Of a stretch of 42,040 nt of DNA, positions 12,876 to 20,694 are shown piece by piece. Position 1 is the first letter of the stretch. Every line of letters begins with the position of its first letter. The notes under the pieces were generated by a model. The model searched no databases, was not told the DNA's origin, and was given only the letters and a program-made list of their open reading frames with translations. Source of the DNA: a virus; IMG/VR virus record IMGVR_UViG_3300044623_000633, positions 1 to 42,040 of that record; one strand, given 5' to 3'. The position numbers and the translations under genes are program-made.

Positions 12876-13349
12876 TCAGGCTTCCTCGTGCTCGATTACT
12901 TTGGAAGTAACGTCTTTTTCGATCTTCAATGAGTGGTCCGAGCCCAGATTGATGGTCACGGTGAGCTTTTCACCGATATTTCCCCCGTCAACCGAGCCGC
13001 CGACACCTGCAAACTTTGAAACAGTCTTCAACACTTCAACTTTGGCGTTGAGGGGCTCCTTTGGGTCGTGAGCCCGCCCAAAGAACTCGGGAAGGGCCTC
13101 TTCTACGAAGGCCAAAGACTTCAGCTTGACCCGCTCAGCGGTATTTGTGGCTGCTTCCCAGGCTTCGACTTCGCTCTGAAGCAGCTTCTGGAACACTGGT
13201 GCCTGCTTGATTGCTTCCCAGTCAGTTCCACTCACTCCGTGCATCGTAAGTATATCCGGCAGTGGACGCAAGTCCATCGCGATCTCGCGCGCGAGTTTCA
13301 AGTGAGTAATGTGAGTATAACCAGTAAGTAACATCGCATTGTCAGACAC
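12876..13349 (-). CDS. Probable terminase small subunit
   Basis: The product is 157 residues. I chose the GTG at 13349 because GGAG lies eight bases upstream. A longer frame further upstream, overlapping the portal gene, is not credible. The sequence holds MDLRPLPDILTMHGVSGTDW, then ATNTAERVKLKSLAFVEEAL, LPEFFGRAHDPKEPLNAKVE and a beta-rich C-terminal end. This matches proteins that precede the large terminase in podovirus genomes, where they act as the DNA-recognition subunit. The gene is one base upstream of the large subunit on the same strand. A dyad (13352-13367) covers its ribosome binding site, and a 3-bp-spacer dyad (12896-12910) is near its end. Confidence 0.7.
   Translation of the reverse strand: MSDNAMLLTGYTHITHLKLAREIAMDLRPLPDILTMHGVSGTDWEAIKQAPVFQKLLQSEVEAWEAATNTAERVKLKSLAFVEEALPEFFGRAHDPKEPLNAKVEVLKTVSKFAGVGGSVDGGNIGEKLTVTINLGSDHSLKIEKDVTSKVIEHEEA
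12896..12910. repeat. Dispersed dyad, 3-bp spacer, perfect arms
   Basis: TTACTTTGGAAGTAA: both 6-bp arms perfect with a 3-bp spacer. It lies near the 3' end of the small terminase gene. Confidence 0.65.
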
Positions 13350-13351
13350 TA

Positions 13352-13367
13352 TTACTTCTCCATGTAA
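13352..13367. repeat. Dispersed 16-bp dyad over a ribosome binding site
   Basis: TTACTTCTCCATGTAA, one mismatch. On the minus strand it contains GGAGAAGTAA, the ribosome binding site of the small terminase gene, in the short divergent gap before the portal gene. Confidence 0.65.
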
Positions 13368-13410
13368 GCCTAAATAGTTGCATTGACCCCCGACTATACT
13401 GTATTTAGTA

Positions 13411-15528
13411 ATGGATCGTCGAGATCTAGAAAGTATATACATGGCGATAGCACCAACGGGCTCGGTATTACGGGTTGTCGGCCCGCAAGAGCTCAACGCG
13501 GCAATCAAGGCGCGCGATGAGGAGATGGCGGCTGCCAAGGATGCCGCCAACGCCGGGGACATGGTGCTGACCAATATCGCCAGCTTCATCCGGCGTGAGT
13601 TCGACGTCATGAAGCGCCACCGCAACAACTCGGCGGCTGGCTGGTCGAACCGGCTGCTCAACGCGCTCCGCGTGTTCAACGGCGAGTACGACGCCAACAA
13701 GCTCTCGGAAATTCGCCGCTTCGGTGGTTCGGAAGTCTACGCCCGCGTCGTCGCCATGAAGTGCCGTGGTGCTTCTTCGTTGCTCCGCGACGTCTATCTG
13801 GCACCCGACCGCCCGTGGGGCCTCGACCCCGCTGACGATCCCAAGATCCCCACTGACATCATGAAGTCGATCACGGACCTCATTGAGGCCGAGCTTGGCA
13901 CGATGACACAGATGGGCGCGAAGCCCGATATCGACCAAATTCGGTCCCGCACCCAACAGCTCGTAGAGAGCGCGCGGCAGGCGGCCAAGAAGAAGTACGC
14001 GGGCCAGGCCCGCATCGCCGAGGACAAGCTCGACGAAATCCTGAAGCAGGGCGGCTTCTACAAGGCCCTCACTGAGTTCATCACTGATCTGCCGCTGTTC
14101 CCCTTCGCCTGCATCAAGGGGCCGGTGGTCAGGATCATTCCGACCGTGACATGGGAGAATGGCGCAGCCGTCATCAAGCAGATGCCGCGCCTGACCTGGA
14201 CCCGCGTCTCGCCTTTCGACATTTGGTGGACGCCGGGTGTCTCCGACATTGAGGATGCTGCCGTCATTGAGCGCACCCGCCTGACGCGCTCTGACCTCAA
14301 CGACCTTCTTGATCTCCCCGGCTACAACCAGGAAGCCATCCGCGCGGTGCTCGATGAGTACGGCCGTGGCGGCATCGTCGACAACTGGGACACGACGGAC
14401 GCCGAGCGTGCCGTGCAGGAGTCGCGCGAGAACCCGCTGGTCAACCAGTCTGGCCTGCTTACCTGCCTTGAGTACACGGGCAATGTGCAGGGCCGCATGC
14501 TGCTTGAGTATGGCATGGAGGAAGAACTCGTACCCGACGAGCTGCGCGATTACTATGTTCAGGCATGGGTTATCGGCCGCCATGTCATCAAGGTGCAGAT
14601 GGCACCGAGCCCGCGCAAGCGTCACTCTTACTATGTGACAAGCTTCGAGAAGGTGCCCGGCACCCCCGTCGGCAACGGGCTCCCCGACATTCTCAACGAC
14701 ATTCAGGAAGCGTCCAACGCGACGCTCCGCGCCCTCGTCAATAACCTCTCCATCTCGTCCGGCCCGCAGGTCGTGGTCAACGATGACCGGCTTGCCCCCG
14801 ACGAAGACGGCGAGGAGCTTTACCCGTGGAAGCGCTGGCACGTTCAGTCTGATCCCATGGGCAACAACGGCTCGGCCCCGATCAACTTCTTCCAGCCCTC
14901 CTCGAATGCCCAGGAGCTTCTTGGCGTGTATCAGAAGTTCGTCGATATGGCCGACGAGCTCTCGGCTATTCCGAAGTATCTCTCTGGTGCGGGCGCTGGT
15001 TCTGGTGCCGGTCGCACGGCGTCGGGCCTCGCCATGCTCATGGGCAACGCCTCGAAAATACTTCAGACAGTAGCTGCCAACATTGACCGGGACATCTTGG
15101 ACCCGCTCCTCTCCGCGCTCTACGACATGGTCATGCTGACCGACGACTCCGGTATCCTGACCGGCGAGGAAAAGGTGCGGGTGCTCGGTGTCTCGGTCGC
15201 CGTGCAGAAGGAAACCCAGCGGGCTCGCCAGCTTGAGTTTCTTCAGATTACTGCCAACCCCACCGACGCGCAGATCGTCGGTCCAAAGGGCAGGGCGGCC
15301 ATTCTCCGCAACGTCGCATCCACCATTGGCCTCCCCGGCGAAGAGATCGTGCCGTCGGGTGAGCAGCTCGATGCCATGGAGCGGCAGGCCCAGATGGCAG
15401 CAGAACAGCAAGGTATCCCCGGCCATGGCGGCATGGGAGAGCAGGCGGCCCAGGCGCAAGGCGGCCAGACCAATACCGGTGCATCCGGCGATATGGGACC
15501 GCGCACCAACATTTCAGGAGGCCAGTAA
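13411..15528 (+). CDS. Portal protein
   Basis: The product is 705 residues, a podovirus-type portal that forms the dodecameric channel at one capsid vertex through which DNA enters and leaves. The sequence has the expected order: helical N-terminus, FIRREFDVMKRHRN, SEIRRFGGSEVYARVVAMKC, a long central domain with PFDIWWTPGVSDIEDA, and the Gln/Gly-rich C-terminal tail (about 650-705). Two starts are possible: ATG 13411, with no ribosome binding site, and ATG 13441, preceded by AGAAAG and giving MAIAPTGSVL. The second looks better. It is divergent from the terminase genes, and a weak dyad (3 mismatches) overlaps the 13411 start. The stop overlaps the next start. Confidence 0.88.
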   Translation: MDRRDLESIYMAIAPTGSVLRVVGPQELNAAIKARDEEMAAAKDAANAGDMVLTNIASFIRREFDVMKRHRNNSAAGWSNRLLNALRVFNGEYDANKLSEIRRFGGSEVYARVVAMKCRGASSLLRDVYLAPDRPWGLDPADDPKIPTDIMKSITDLIEAELGTMTQMGAKPDIDQIRSRTQQLVESARQAAKKKYAGQARIAEDKLDEILKQGGFYKALTEFITDLPLFPFACIKGPVVRIIPTVTWENGAAVIKQMPRLTWTRVSPFDIWWTPGVSDIEDAAVIERTRLTRSDLNDLLDLPGYNQEAIRAVLDEYGRGGIVDNWDTTDAERAVQESRENPLVNQSGLLTCLEYTGNVQGRMLLEYGMEEELVPDELRDYYVQAWVIGRHVIKVQMAPSPRKRHSYYVTSFEKVPGTPVGNGLPDILNDIQEASNATLRALVNNLSISSGPQVVVNDDRLAPDEDGEELYPWKRWHVQSDPMGNNGSAPINFFQPSSNAQELLGVYQKFVDMADELSAIPKYLSGAGAGSGAGRTASGLAMLMGNASKILQTVAANIDRDILDPLLSALYDMVMLTDDSGILTGEEKVRVLGVSVAVQKETQRARQLEFLQITANPTDAQIVGPKGRAAILRNVASTIGLPGEEIVPSGEQLDAMERQAQMAAEQQGIPGHGGMGEQAAQAQGGQTNTGASGDMGPRTNISGGQ

Positions 15529-16061
15529 TGAAGAGCAAGATCGCGGGCTGCACGCATCACAGCAGCAAGGTCATTTCCAAGTTCCGCAATGGCGGTGAAG
15601 TTGGTGGCATCGGCGGCGGCTCCGGCGTTGATGGTTCTGGTAACCGTGGCAATGGCGGCTTTGGCGGCGGTAACTCTTCCAGTCAGGGTGGCGGCGGCAT
15701 GGGTGGTGGCGGCAAGGGCGGCGTTGGCGGCACTGGCGTGAACTCCACCACGAAGACCGGCACCACGATGCGTAACTCGTCCCCCGCAGTGAAGACCAAC
15801 AAGGGCGTCGTTGTCCCGGCTTCGGGCAAGCCGGGTGTTCCGGCAAATATGTACGGTGCTGCGGCACCCACCAAGCGCACAATTGGGAATGTGTTTAATC
15901 CGGATGCTTTATCCAAAGTGGCAAACTTTCGTCAGGCAGTAAAAGGCCACTACGGTGTGCCGCTTAAAACTCCGGGTAGTCACAACCGAAAGCCCGTCTC
16001 TCAGAGTGCACCCCTTAACGGCGACTATCGTACCAGCCGCTACAGCAAGGGCGGGAAGTGA
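15528..16061 (+). CDS. Glycine-rich virion protein
   Basis: The product is 177 residues. The N-terminus is short and basic (MKSKIAGCTHHSSKVISKFRNG), followed by a glycine-dominated stretch (about 25-65) and a Ser/Thr/Lys-rich C-terminal half ending TSRYSKGGK. It is disordered in appearance. It is coupled to the portal by TAATG, and the next gene follows by TGATG. Lying between portal and scaffold suggests a minor head protein or an internal DNA-associated protein. I do not recognise a family. Confidence 0.65.
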   Translation: MKSKIAGCTHHSSKVISKFRNGGEVGGIGGGSGVDGSGNRGNGGFGGGNSSSQGGGGMGGGGKGGVGGTGVNSTTKTGTTMRNSSPAVKTNKGVVVPASGKPGVPANMYGAAAPTKRTIGNVFNPDALSKVANFRQAVKGHYGVPLKTPGSHNRKPVSQSAPLNGDYRTSRYSKGGK

Positions 16062-16330
16062 TGGCCAAGGACTATAAAAAAACATCCGCGCGCTCCCAGC
16101 GTCCCTCGGGGAAACAAGTCGCCCACTTCGCAGAAGGTGGCACCGTAAAACGTGAAGGGCTGAAGGACTGGATGTCGAACTTCAAGGCTAATATCAAAAA
16201 TCCGCGCAATTCGCAGTTCGTCTTGCCGAAGTTTGGCAATGAGCCCGGTAACTCGGCGCGTCGTAGCAGAGGGCAGGCAATGGCCACGATGCTGTTTGGA
16301 TTCCTCCCGCAGAGAAAGTCACCCAAGTAA
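16061..16330 (+). CDS. Small basic protein, paralogue A
   Basis: The product is 89 residues. The ATG at 16061 overlaps the previous stop (TGATG). A GTG just before it would add one residue. It is strongly basic (MAKDYKKTSARSQRPSGKQV...) with no cysteine. Its first 20 residues resemble those of the next gene (MAKDFTKTSSGAAKGGVKQM), so the two are probably a tandem duplication. It may bind the packaged DNA or the inner head surface. Function not known. Confidence 0.65.
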   Translation: MAKDYKKTSARSQRPSGKQVAHFAEGGTVKREGLKDWMSNFKANIKNPRNSQFVLPKFGNEPGNSARRSRGQAMATMLFGFLPQRKSPK

Positions 16331-16545
16331 TGGCTAAGGATTTCACCAAGACATCGTCAGGCGCTGCCAAGGGCGGCGTGAAGCAGATGAAGGGTCCGGG
16401 GATGAACCTCGGCCTCAAGAAGCCGCGCAAGAAGATGGCGCAGCCCAAGGATTACGGCAAACCCCGAATGGCAAAGGGGCCTGCCTTCACCGGTTCCTAC
16501 CTGCCCGACACGCTTGGGATGGGTAGGAAGAAGTCCAAGCCATGA
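16330..16545 (+). CDS. Small basic protein, paralogue B
   Basis: The product is 71 residues, starting by TAATG on the previous stop. It is Lys/Gly/Pro-rich (KQMKGPGMNLGLKKPRKKMA) and ends LGMGRKKSKP. It shares its N-terminus with the protein before it. Such low-complexity basic proteins in the head block suggest nucleic-acid contact, but that is inference. Confidence 0.65.
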   Translation: MAKDFTKTSSGAAKGGVKQMKGPGMNLGLKKPRKKMAQPKDYGKPRMAKGPAFTGSYLPDTLGMGRKKSKP

Positions 16546-16591
16546 AGATGGCAAGGGCAATTTAACTCTTGTCAATTTTCGAGGTCATTTC

Positions 16592-16927
16592 ATGAAGAAC
16601 AATCATTCCATGCCGAACAGCAAGACGAAAGAAAAGACTGAGCGCACGAACATTGGAGCCAAGGGTGGCACCGGCAAGATGTTCGGTAAGTCCGGTGCTG
16701 CACCGATGGAGGCTGGCGTCTCCATGCGTAGCAAGTCTGCGCCGTTCTCCAAGGACAACGCCAAAGGCGGCCGCTCTGGCGTCATGGGTAAGCAGCATGG
16801 CGCTGCTCCGGTCACTTCGGGTCAGGTGTCGTCCGGTGGTCGCGGCGGCGACAACACCTTCAAGGCGTCTGGTGGTAGCGGTCACATGGCTGGCAATACC
16901 GGTTCCCAGATCGCTCGTCCCCGTTAA
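16592..16927 (+). CDS. Gly/Ser/Lys-rich small protein
   Basis: The product is 111 residues. I chose the ATG at 16592 with GAGG ten bases upstream. The sequence is basic and low in complexity (MKNNHSMPNSKTKEKTERTN..., later GGRSGVMGKQHGAAPV). It is third in the series of small basic proteins between portal and scaffold and probably belongs to the same functional group. Family unknown. Confidence 0.65.
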   Translation: MKNNHSMPNSKTKEKTERTNIGAKGGTGKMFGKSGAAPMEAGVSMRSKSAPFSKDNAKGGRSGVMGKQHGAAPVTSGQVSSGGRGGDNTFKASGGSGHMAGNTGSQIARPR

Positions 16928-16945
16928 ACAAGAAGGATATTTAGA

Positions 16946-17320
16946 ATGGTTGCTTTTCCCAAACTCCACATCGACAGCAGCGATCTTCCCGGCGCTGTCG
17001 AGGACGCCTACTCGGCTCAGGGCGCAATTACCGCGACTGCCGGTGGCGGCCAGGCCAACGGCTTGCTGCTGACGCGCAGCTTTAGCCGTGTGAGCACGGT
17101 TGCTACCGCCGCTGACTCGGTCAAGCTGCCGCCCGCCAAGGCTGGCGCGCAGATGATCGTCTTCAACAAGGCTGCTGCCAACTCGCTCAACGTATTCCCG
17201 AGCACTGGCGACATCATCAACGCACTCTCGGCCAACTCAGCATACGCTCTCGCTGTGACCAAGGGCGCGATGTTTGTCTGCACGGTCGACGGCACCTGGG
17301 ACACGATCCTGACCGCCTGA
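16946..17320 (+). CDS. Probable capsid decoration or head protein
   Basis: The product is 124 residues and beta-rich, with a strong AAGGAT ribosome binding site. It contains LPPAKAGAQMIVFNKAAAN followed by SLNVFPSTGDIINAL, a pattern I know from small phage head-associated proteins. It sits between the basic protein cluster and the scaffold. A decoration or minor capsid role is likely by sequence type and position, but not proven. Confidence 0.6.
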   Translation: MVAFPKLHIDSSDLPGAVEDAYSAQGAITATAGGGQANGLLLTRSFSRVSTVATAADSVKLPPAKAGAQMIVFNKAAANSLNVFPSTGDIINALSANSAYALAVTKGAMFVCTVDGTWDTILTA

Positions 17321-17562
17321 TGACCGGTGACCGGGATCTGATCCTAAAGGCAGCGAACCTAGCCCGAAGCGCCCCTGGAACTTGGCAAGAGTTTCTCGGG
17401 GCGCTTCAGGCGTTCGCTGATCGTCAGAAAGACAACTGCATACAGTCTCCCCTCGAACAGCTCCCGGTAGCACAGGGACGCGCCCAGCTTGCTGCGCGCC
17501 TCCATGAGCTCATGGCGACCTGTCTTCAGAGCGCAGACAAGATCGAAGGAAAGTCCAAGTGA
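17320..17562 (+). CDS. Small helical head-block protein
   Basis: The product is 80 residues, its ATG overlapping the previous stop (TGATG). It is wholly helical (RDLILKAANLARSAPGTWQE...LAARLHELMATCLQ). Its stop overlaps the GTG of the scaffold gene (GTGA). Its role is unknown. Placement just ahead of the scaffold suggests a part in head assembly. Confidence 0.6.
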   Translation: MTGDRDLILKAANLARSAPGTWQEFLGALQAFADRQKDNCIQSPLEQLPVAQGRAQLAARLHELMATCLQSADKIEGKSK

Positions 17563-18605
17563 GCGAAGTTACTCTCCCCCACGACCCGAATGTGAAGCTC
17601 CCCGCTGCCGTTCGTGCAGCCGCAGCTAAGTCCGACCAGATCTTCAATGCCATGAAGGCAAGCCAGGAAGTTACTGCGGAAAGTAATGGACAGGCCCCCG
17701 AGGCACCCCAGAACGACGGCCAGCCCCCTCTCACCGCCCAACAGCCTGAGCCTGAAGCCCAGAGCGAAGCACCGAGGGAAGCCGAGAAGCCCGCTGAAAA
17801 GGCAGACGATGACTCCACTTGGGAGCGTCGCTACAACTCGATGAAGGGTCGCTTTGATCGCGCCCAGACCCAGCTCAAGGACATGAGCGAGCAGGTGCAG
17901 AACCTGCACGGCGTCATCGCAACAATGCAGGTTCAGGCCACTTCGGCTCCGCTCCCCCAGCTCAAGGCTGAGAGACTGATCACCGAGGACGAAGAACGCG
18001 ACTATGGCGAGGACTTCCTCAAGGTGGTCGGCAAGAAGGCCAAGGAAGAAATCGTGCCCTTCATGGAGGCACAGGCCCAGAAAATCGCCGAACTTGAGAA
18101 GAAACTCCAGGGCGTGAACAGCGTCATGGTGCAGGATACGCACAGCAAACTTATGTCGTCGCTCGACGATAAGCTGCCCAACTGGCGTGACCTGAACACT
18201 AACGAAGAGTTTCTAACTTGGTTAAAGTTGCCAGATCCATTTTCTGGTGCTATTAGACATGATATGCTGAAGGCGGCATACGCCGCAGGGAACTCCTCCC
18301 GCGTACTCGCCTTCTTTAATGGCTTCCTCGCTGAAGAGGCTGCCGTGGCCCCCGCAAGGGGCGACTCGGACGATGTACCGACCCAGACGGTCGCCAAAGT
18401 CCCACTCGCGAAACTTGCGGCACCTGGCAGAGCTAAGACAGCGGCTGGTACTTCGGCCCCCGCTGAGAAGCCCATCTTCACACGCGCACAGATCGCCACT
18501 TTCTATGCGGACGTTGCCAACGGTAAGTTCCGGGGCAGGGACGCAGAGAAGGGCAGGGTCGAAGCTCAGATCTTCGACGCACAGCGTGAAGGGCGCATTC
18601 GCTAA
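17559..18605 (+). CDS. Capsid scaffolding protein
   Basis: The product is 348 residues starting at GTG 17559. The composition is typical: an acidic, Pro/Glu-rich N-terminal third, a long coiled coil (about 85-190, for example RRYNSMKGRFDRAQTQLKDM) and a basic helical C-terminal end that would contact the coat protein. It lies directly before the major capsid gene, as scaffolds usually do. It should organise coat subunits into the procapsid and then leave. A dyad (17671-17686) is in the 5' part. Confidence 0.75.
   Translation: MSEVTLPHDPNVKLPAAVRAAAAKSDQIFNAMKASQEVTAESNGQAPEAPQNDGQPPLTAQQPEPEAQSEAPREAEKPAEKADDDSTWERRYNSMKGRFDRAQTQLKDMSEQVQNLHGVIATMQVQATSAPLPQLKAERLITEDEERDYGEDFLKVVGKKAKEEIVPFMEAQAQKIAELEKKLQGVNSVMVQDTHSKLMSSLDDKLPNWRDLNTNEEFLTWLKLPDPFSGAIRHDMLKAAYAAGNSSRVLAFFNGFLAEEAAVAPARGDSDDVPTQTVAKVPLAKLAAPGRAKTAAGTSAPAEKPIFTRAQIATFYADVANGKFRGRDAEKGRVEAQIFDAQREGRIR
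17671..17686. repeat. Dispersed 16-bp dyad in scaffold gene
   Basis: TTACTGCGGAAAGTAA, one mismatch, coding VTAESN. Confidence 0.7.
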
Positions 18606-18629
18606 CCTCTTCAATTAGGTTTTTCAAAA

Positions 18630-19634
18630 ATGGCAATTCCTACCAGTTCATTTCCAGTAGCCACTGGCTCTGGCTCGCCCCTCATCTATCCGACCGGTGG
18701 TACGGGTAACGCTTTCCAGACCAACGGGTTCATCCCCGAAATTTGGTCCGGCAAGCTGATTGAGAAGTTCTACGCCTCGACGGTTCTGTCGGTGATTTCC
18801 AACACCGACTACGAAGGCGAGATCCGCAATCAGGGCGACCGCGTGAAGATCCGCACCAAGCCGACGATCACCATTCGTGATTATAAGGCCGACGGTGCGT
18901 TGACTCTTGAGCGCCCCGAAGGTTCTTCGCTGACGCTGTACATCGGCAACGGCAAGTACTTCAATACGATCCTCGACGACGTCATGGACATCCAGTCTGA
19001 CCTGGACGCCCTGTCGATCTGGTCCGATGACGCTGCCCAGCAGCTCAAGATCCAGGTTGATACCGACGTTCTCGGTGGCATCCTCGGCGGTGCAAACAGC
19101 AAGAACCGTGGCACGACGGCTGGTCAAATCACCAGCTCGATCAACCTCGGTGTGACTTCGACCGGCCCGCTCGCGGTTGTCTCGCGCTCGCCGTCGGCTG
19201 GTCAGGTGGAAGTTCTCGACGTGATCCTGCGCCTCGGCCAGGCTCTCGACGAGCAGAACGTCCCCGAGGAAGGCCGCTGGGTCGTCCTCCCGGTGTGGGC
19301 CGTCGCGCAGCTCAAGTTCTCTGATCTGCGTCAGGCTTACATCACCGGTGACTCGGTGTCCCCGCTCCGCAACGGCCGCGTCGGCATGATCGACCGGTTC
19401 ACCATCTACTCGTCCAACCTGCTCCCCGCTGGCGTCGCTGGTGGTCTGGCTGCTGGCGAGTATGCGATCTACGCCGGTCATGCCCACGGTCTGACCTTCG
19501 CTTCGCAGGTTTCCAAGGTTGAAACCCTGCGTTCGGAGCTCACCTTCGGCACCATCCTGCGCGGTCTTCAGGTCTACGGCTACCAGGTCGTCGACAACAA
19601 GGCCATCGCCCAGGCTGTCGTCACCAAGGCTTAA
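18630..19634 (+). CDS. Major capsid protein
   Basis: The product is 334 residues, the coat subunit of the head. It follows the scaffold gene and is followed by a strong hairpin, as in most tailed phages. The body has IPEIWSGKLIEKFYASTVLS (about 34-53), GDRVKIRTKPTITIRDYKAD (about 71-90) and the long dimer-type region with IWSDDAAQQLKI. The C-terminal part ends in a typical TFGTILRGLQVYGYQVVDNK. This fits HK97-fold coat proteins of podoviruses. Expected to be the most abundant late product. Confidence 0.85.
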   Translation: MAIPTSSFPVATGSGSPLIYPTGGTGNAFQTNGFIPEIWSGKLIEKFYASTVLSVISNTDYEGEIRNQGDRVKIRTKPTITIRDYKADGALTLERPEGSSLTLYIGNGKYFNTILDDVMDIQSDLDALSIWSDDAAQQLKIQVDTDVLGGILGGANSKNRGTTAGQITSSINLGVTSTGPLAVVSRSPSAGQVEVLDVILRLGQALDEQNVPEEGRWVVLPVWAVAQLKFSDLRQAYITGDSVSPLRNGRVGMIDRFTIYSSNLLPAGVAGGLAAGEYAIYAGHAHGLTFASQVSKVETLRSELTFGTILRGLQVYGYQVVDNKAIAQAVVTKA

Positions 19635-19644
19635 TCAAGTCCGA

Positions 19645-19670
19645 CCGGGGGAGGGGTGACTCTCCCCCGG
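19645..19670 (+). terminator. Strong hairpin after the major capsid gene
   Basis: CCGGGGGAG (19645-19653) and CTCCCCCGG (19662-19670) form a perfect 9-bp stem around an 8-base loop. It is followed by ATTCTTACTTT, so it can work as a leaky terminator or as an mRNA end stabiliser that sets the high capsid level relative to downstream genes. Confidence 0.65.
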
Positions 19671-19674
19671 ATTC

Positions 19675-19690
19675 TTACTTTGCGAGGTAG
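19675..19690. repeat. Dispersed 16-bp dyad over a ribosome binding site
   Basis: TTACTTTGCGAGGTAG, two mismatches, ending two bases before the ATG at 19693 and containing its GAGG. Confidence 0.6.
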
Positions 19691-19692
19691 CA

Positions 19693-20046
19693 ATGGCACT
19701 TGATACTGTTCAGGACTACATCGACCGCGCTCGCGTGTTGCTACTCGATCAGGTGCCTCCGTACCGCTATTCGGAAGTAGATCTTGTCGAGAACCTGAAC
19801 ATGGGCGTCTTAGAAGCACGCCGGTTGAGGCCCGACCTCCTCAAGTCCTATTTCCGCTCCTCGCTACCAGACTTCTCAACGTCCAGCATGGCGGCGGCTG
19901 TTAATATCGACCCACAGTATCGGGTGGCGTTTGTATATTACATCTGCGGGATGTCGCAGCTCCGGGACGACGAAAATGTACAAGATTCGCGTGCCGTAAC
20001 CTTCCTAAATAAGTTCACCGCCCAACTTCTTTCGATTGCTGCGTGA
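19693..20046 (+). CDS. Head-tail connector / adaptor protein
   Basis: The product is 117 residues, mostly helical (MALDTVQDYIDRARVLLLDQ...). It fits the DUF6682-like family of small adaptors that lie directly after the major capsid gene and bind the portal ring. The ribosome binding site GAGG is inside the dyad 19675-19690. The next gene starts seven bases after its stop. Assigned on position plus sequence pattern. Confidence 0.7.
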   Translation: MALDTVQDYIDRARVLLLDQVPPYRYSEVDLVENLNMGVLEARRLRPDLLKSYFRSSLPDFSTSSMAAAVNIDPQYRVAFVYYICGMSQLRDDENVQDSRAVTFLNKFTAQLLSIAA

Positions 20047-20053
20047 GGGGTGA

Positions 20054-20677
20054 ATGGCAAACGCTGACATGAACCGCCTGATGGACAATGCAAGGGTAAA
20101 GCTGCCCGGCGCGCTGGATGCGACTATTCAGCTTGAGCTCTTTGCTGTCGTGAACGAGTTCTTTCAGACGTCCAATCTCTGGTATGAGGACATCGCGTTC
20201 AGCGTGACGCCGACGACCCAGACCTATTTGGAAAACCCAAGCGCCTACACCTACGAGCTGATCCCCCTTCAGGACGGCACCATCAATCGTCTGATGACCA
20301 TCGTAGACTCCGCTGGTTTTCCCCAGGCAGGCATCATGCCGACGCCGGGCTCCGTCATCCTTCAGCACTCGCCCAACAAGGCAGACACGTTTACTGCGCG
20401 CGTGGCGAAGACGGTCACAGATCCCACGGCTACAGATGGAAGCCCGATTTTCCCAGAATGGGTAATGAACAAGTACGGGAATGAAATCCTTGATGGTGTC
20501 CTTGGGCGCATGATGGCCCAAATTGCCAAGCCCTATTCCTCGCCCGCTCTGGCAGCGCTCTACGTTCGTAAGTTCAGGCAAAGCGTTAGTAGGGCAAAAG
20601 CCGAGGCCATGCACGGCAACCTCTATCGCGGGCAAAGCTGGCGTTTTCCGAGTTCGTTTTCAGCGCGGCACTATTAG
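20054..20677 (+). CDS. Tail adaptor (tail tubular A-like position)
   Basis: The product is 207 residues. It has an N-terminal helical stretch (MDNARVKLPGALDATIQLEL), a beta middle with YTYELIPLQDGTINRLMTI, and a C-terminal helical part ending in a basic stretch. The position between the connector and the fibre/lysis genes, and the mixed fold, suit the protein that links the portal to the tail nozzle. Function inferred. Confidence 0.6.
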   Translation: MANADMNRLMDNARVKLPGALDATIQLELFAVVNEFFQTSNLWYEDIAFSVTPTTQTYLENPSAYTYELIPLQDGTINRLMTIVDSAGFPQAGIMPTPGSVILQHSPNKADTFTARVAKTVTDPTATDGSPIFPEWVMNKYGNEILDGVLGRMMAQIAKPYSSPALAALYVRKFRQSVSRAKAEAMHGNLYRGQSWRFPSSFSARHY

Positions 20678-20694
20678 GCGGGTGGAAGTAAGTA

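Noticed and set aside
13468-15459. Long open frame antisense to the portal gene (663 codons)
   Set aside because: It mirrors a GC-rich, strongly coding gene, has no ribosome binding site, and resembles no family. Long antisense frames are expected by codon bias here.
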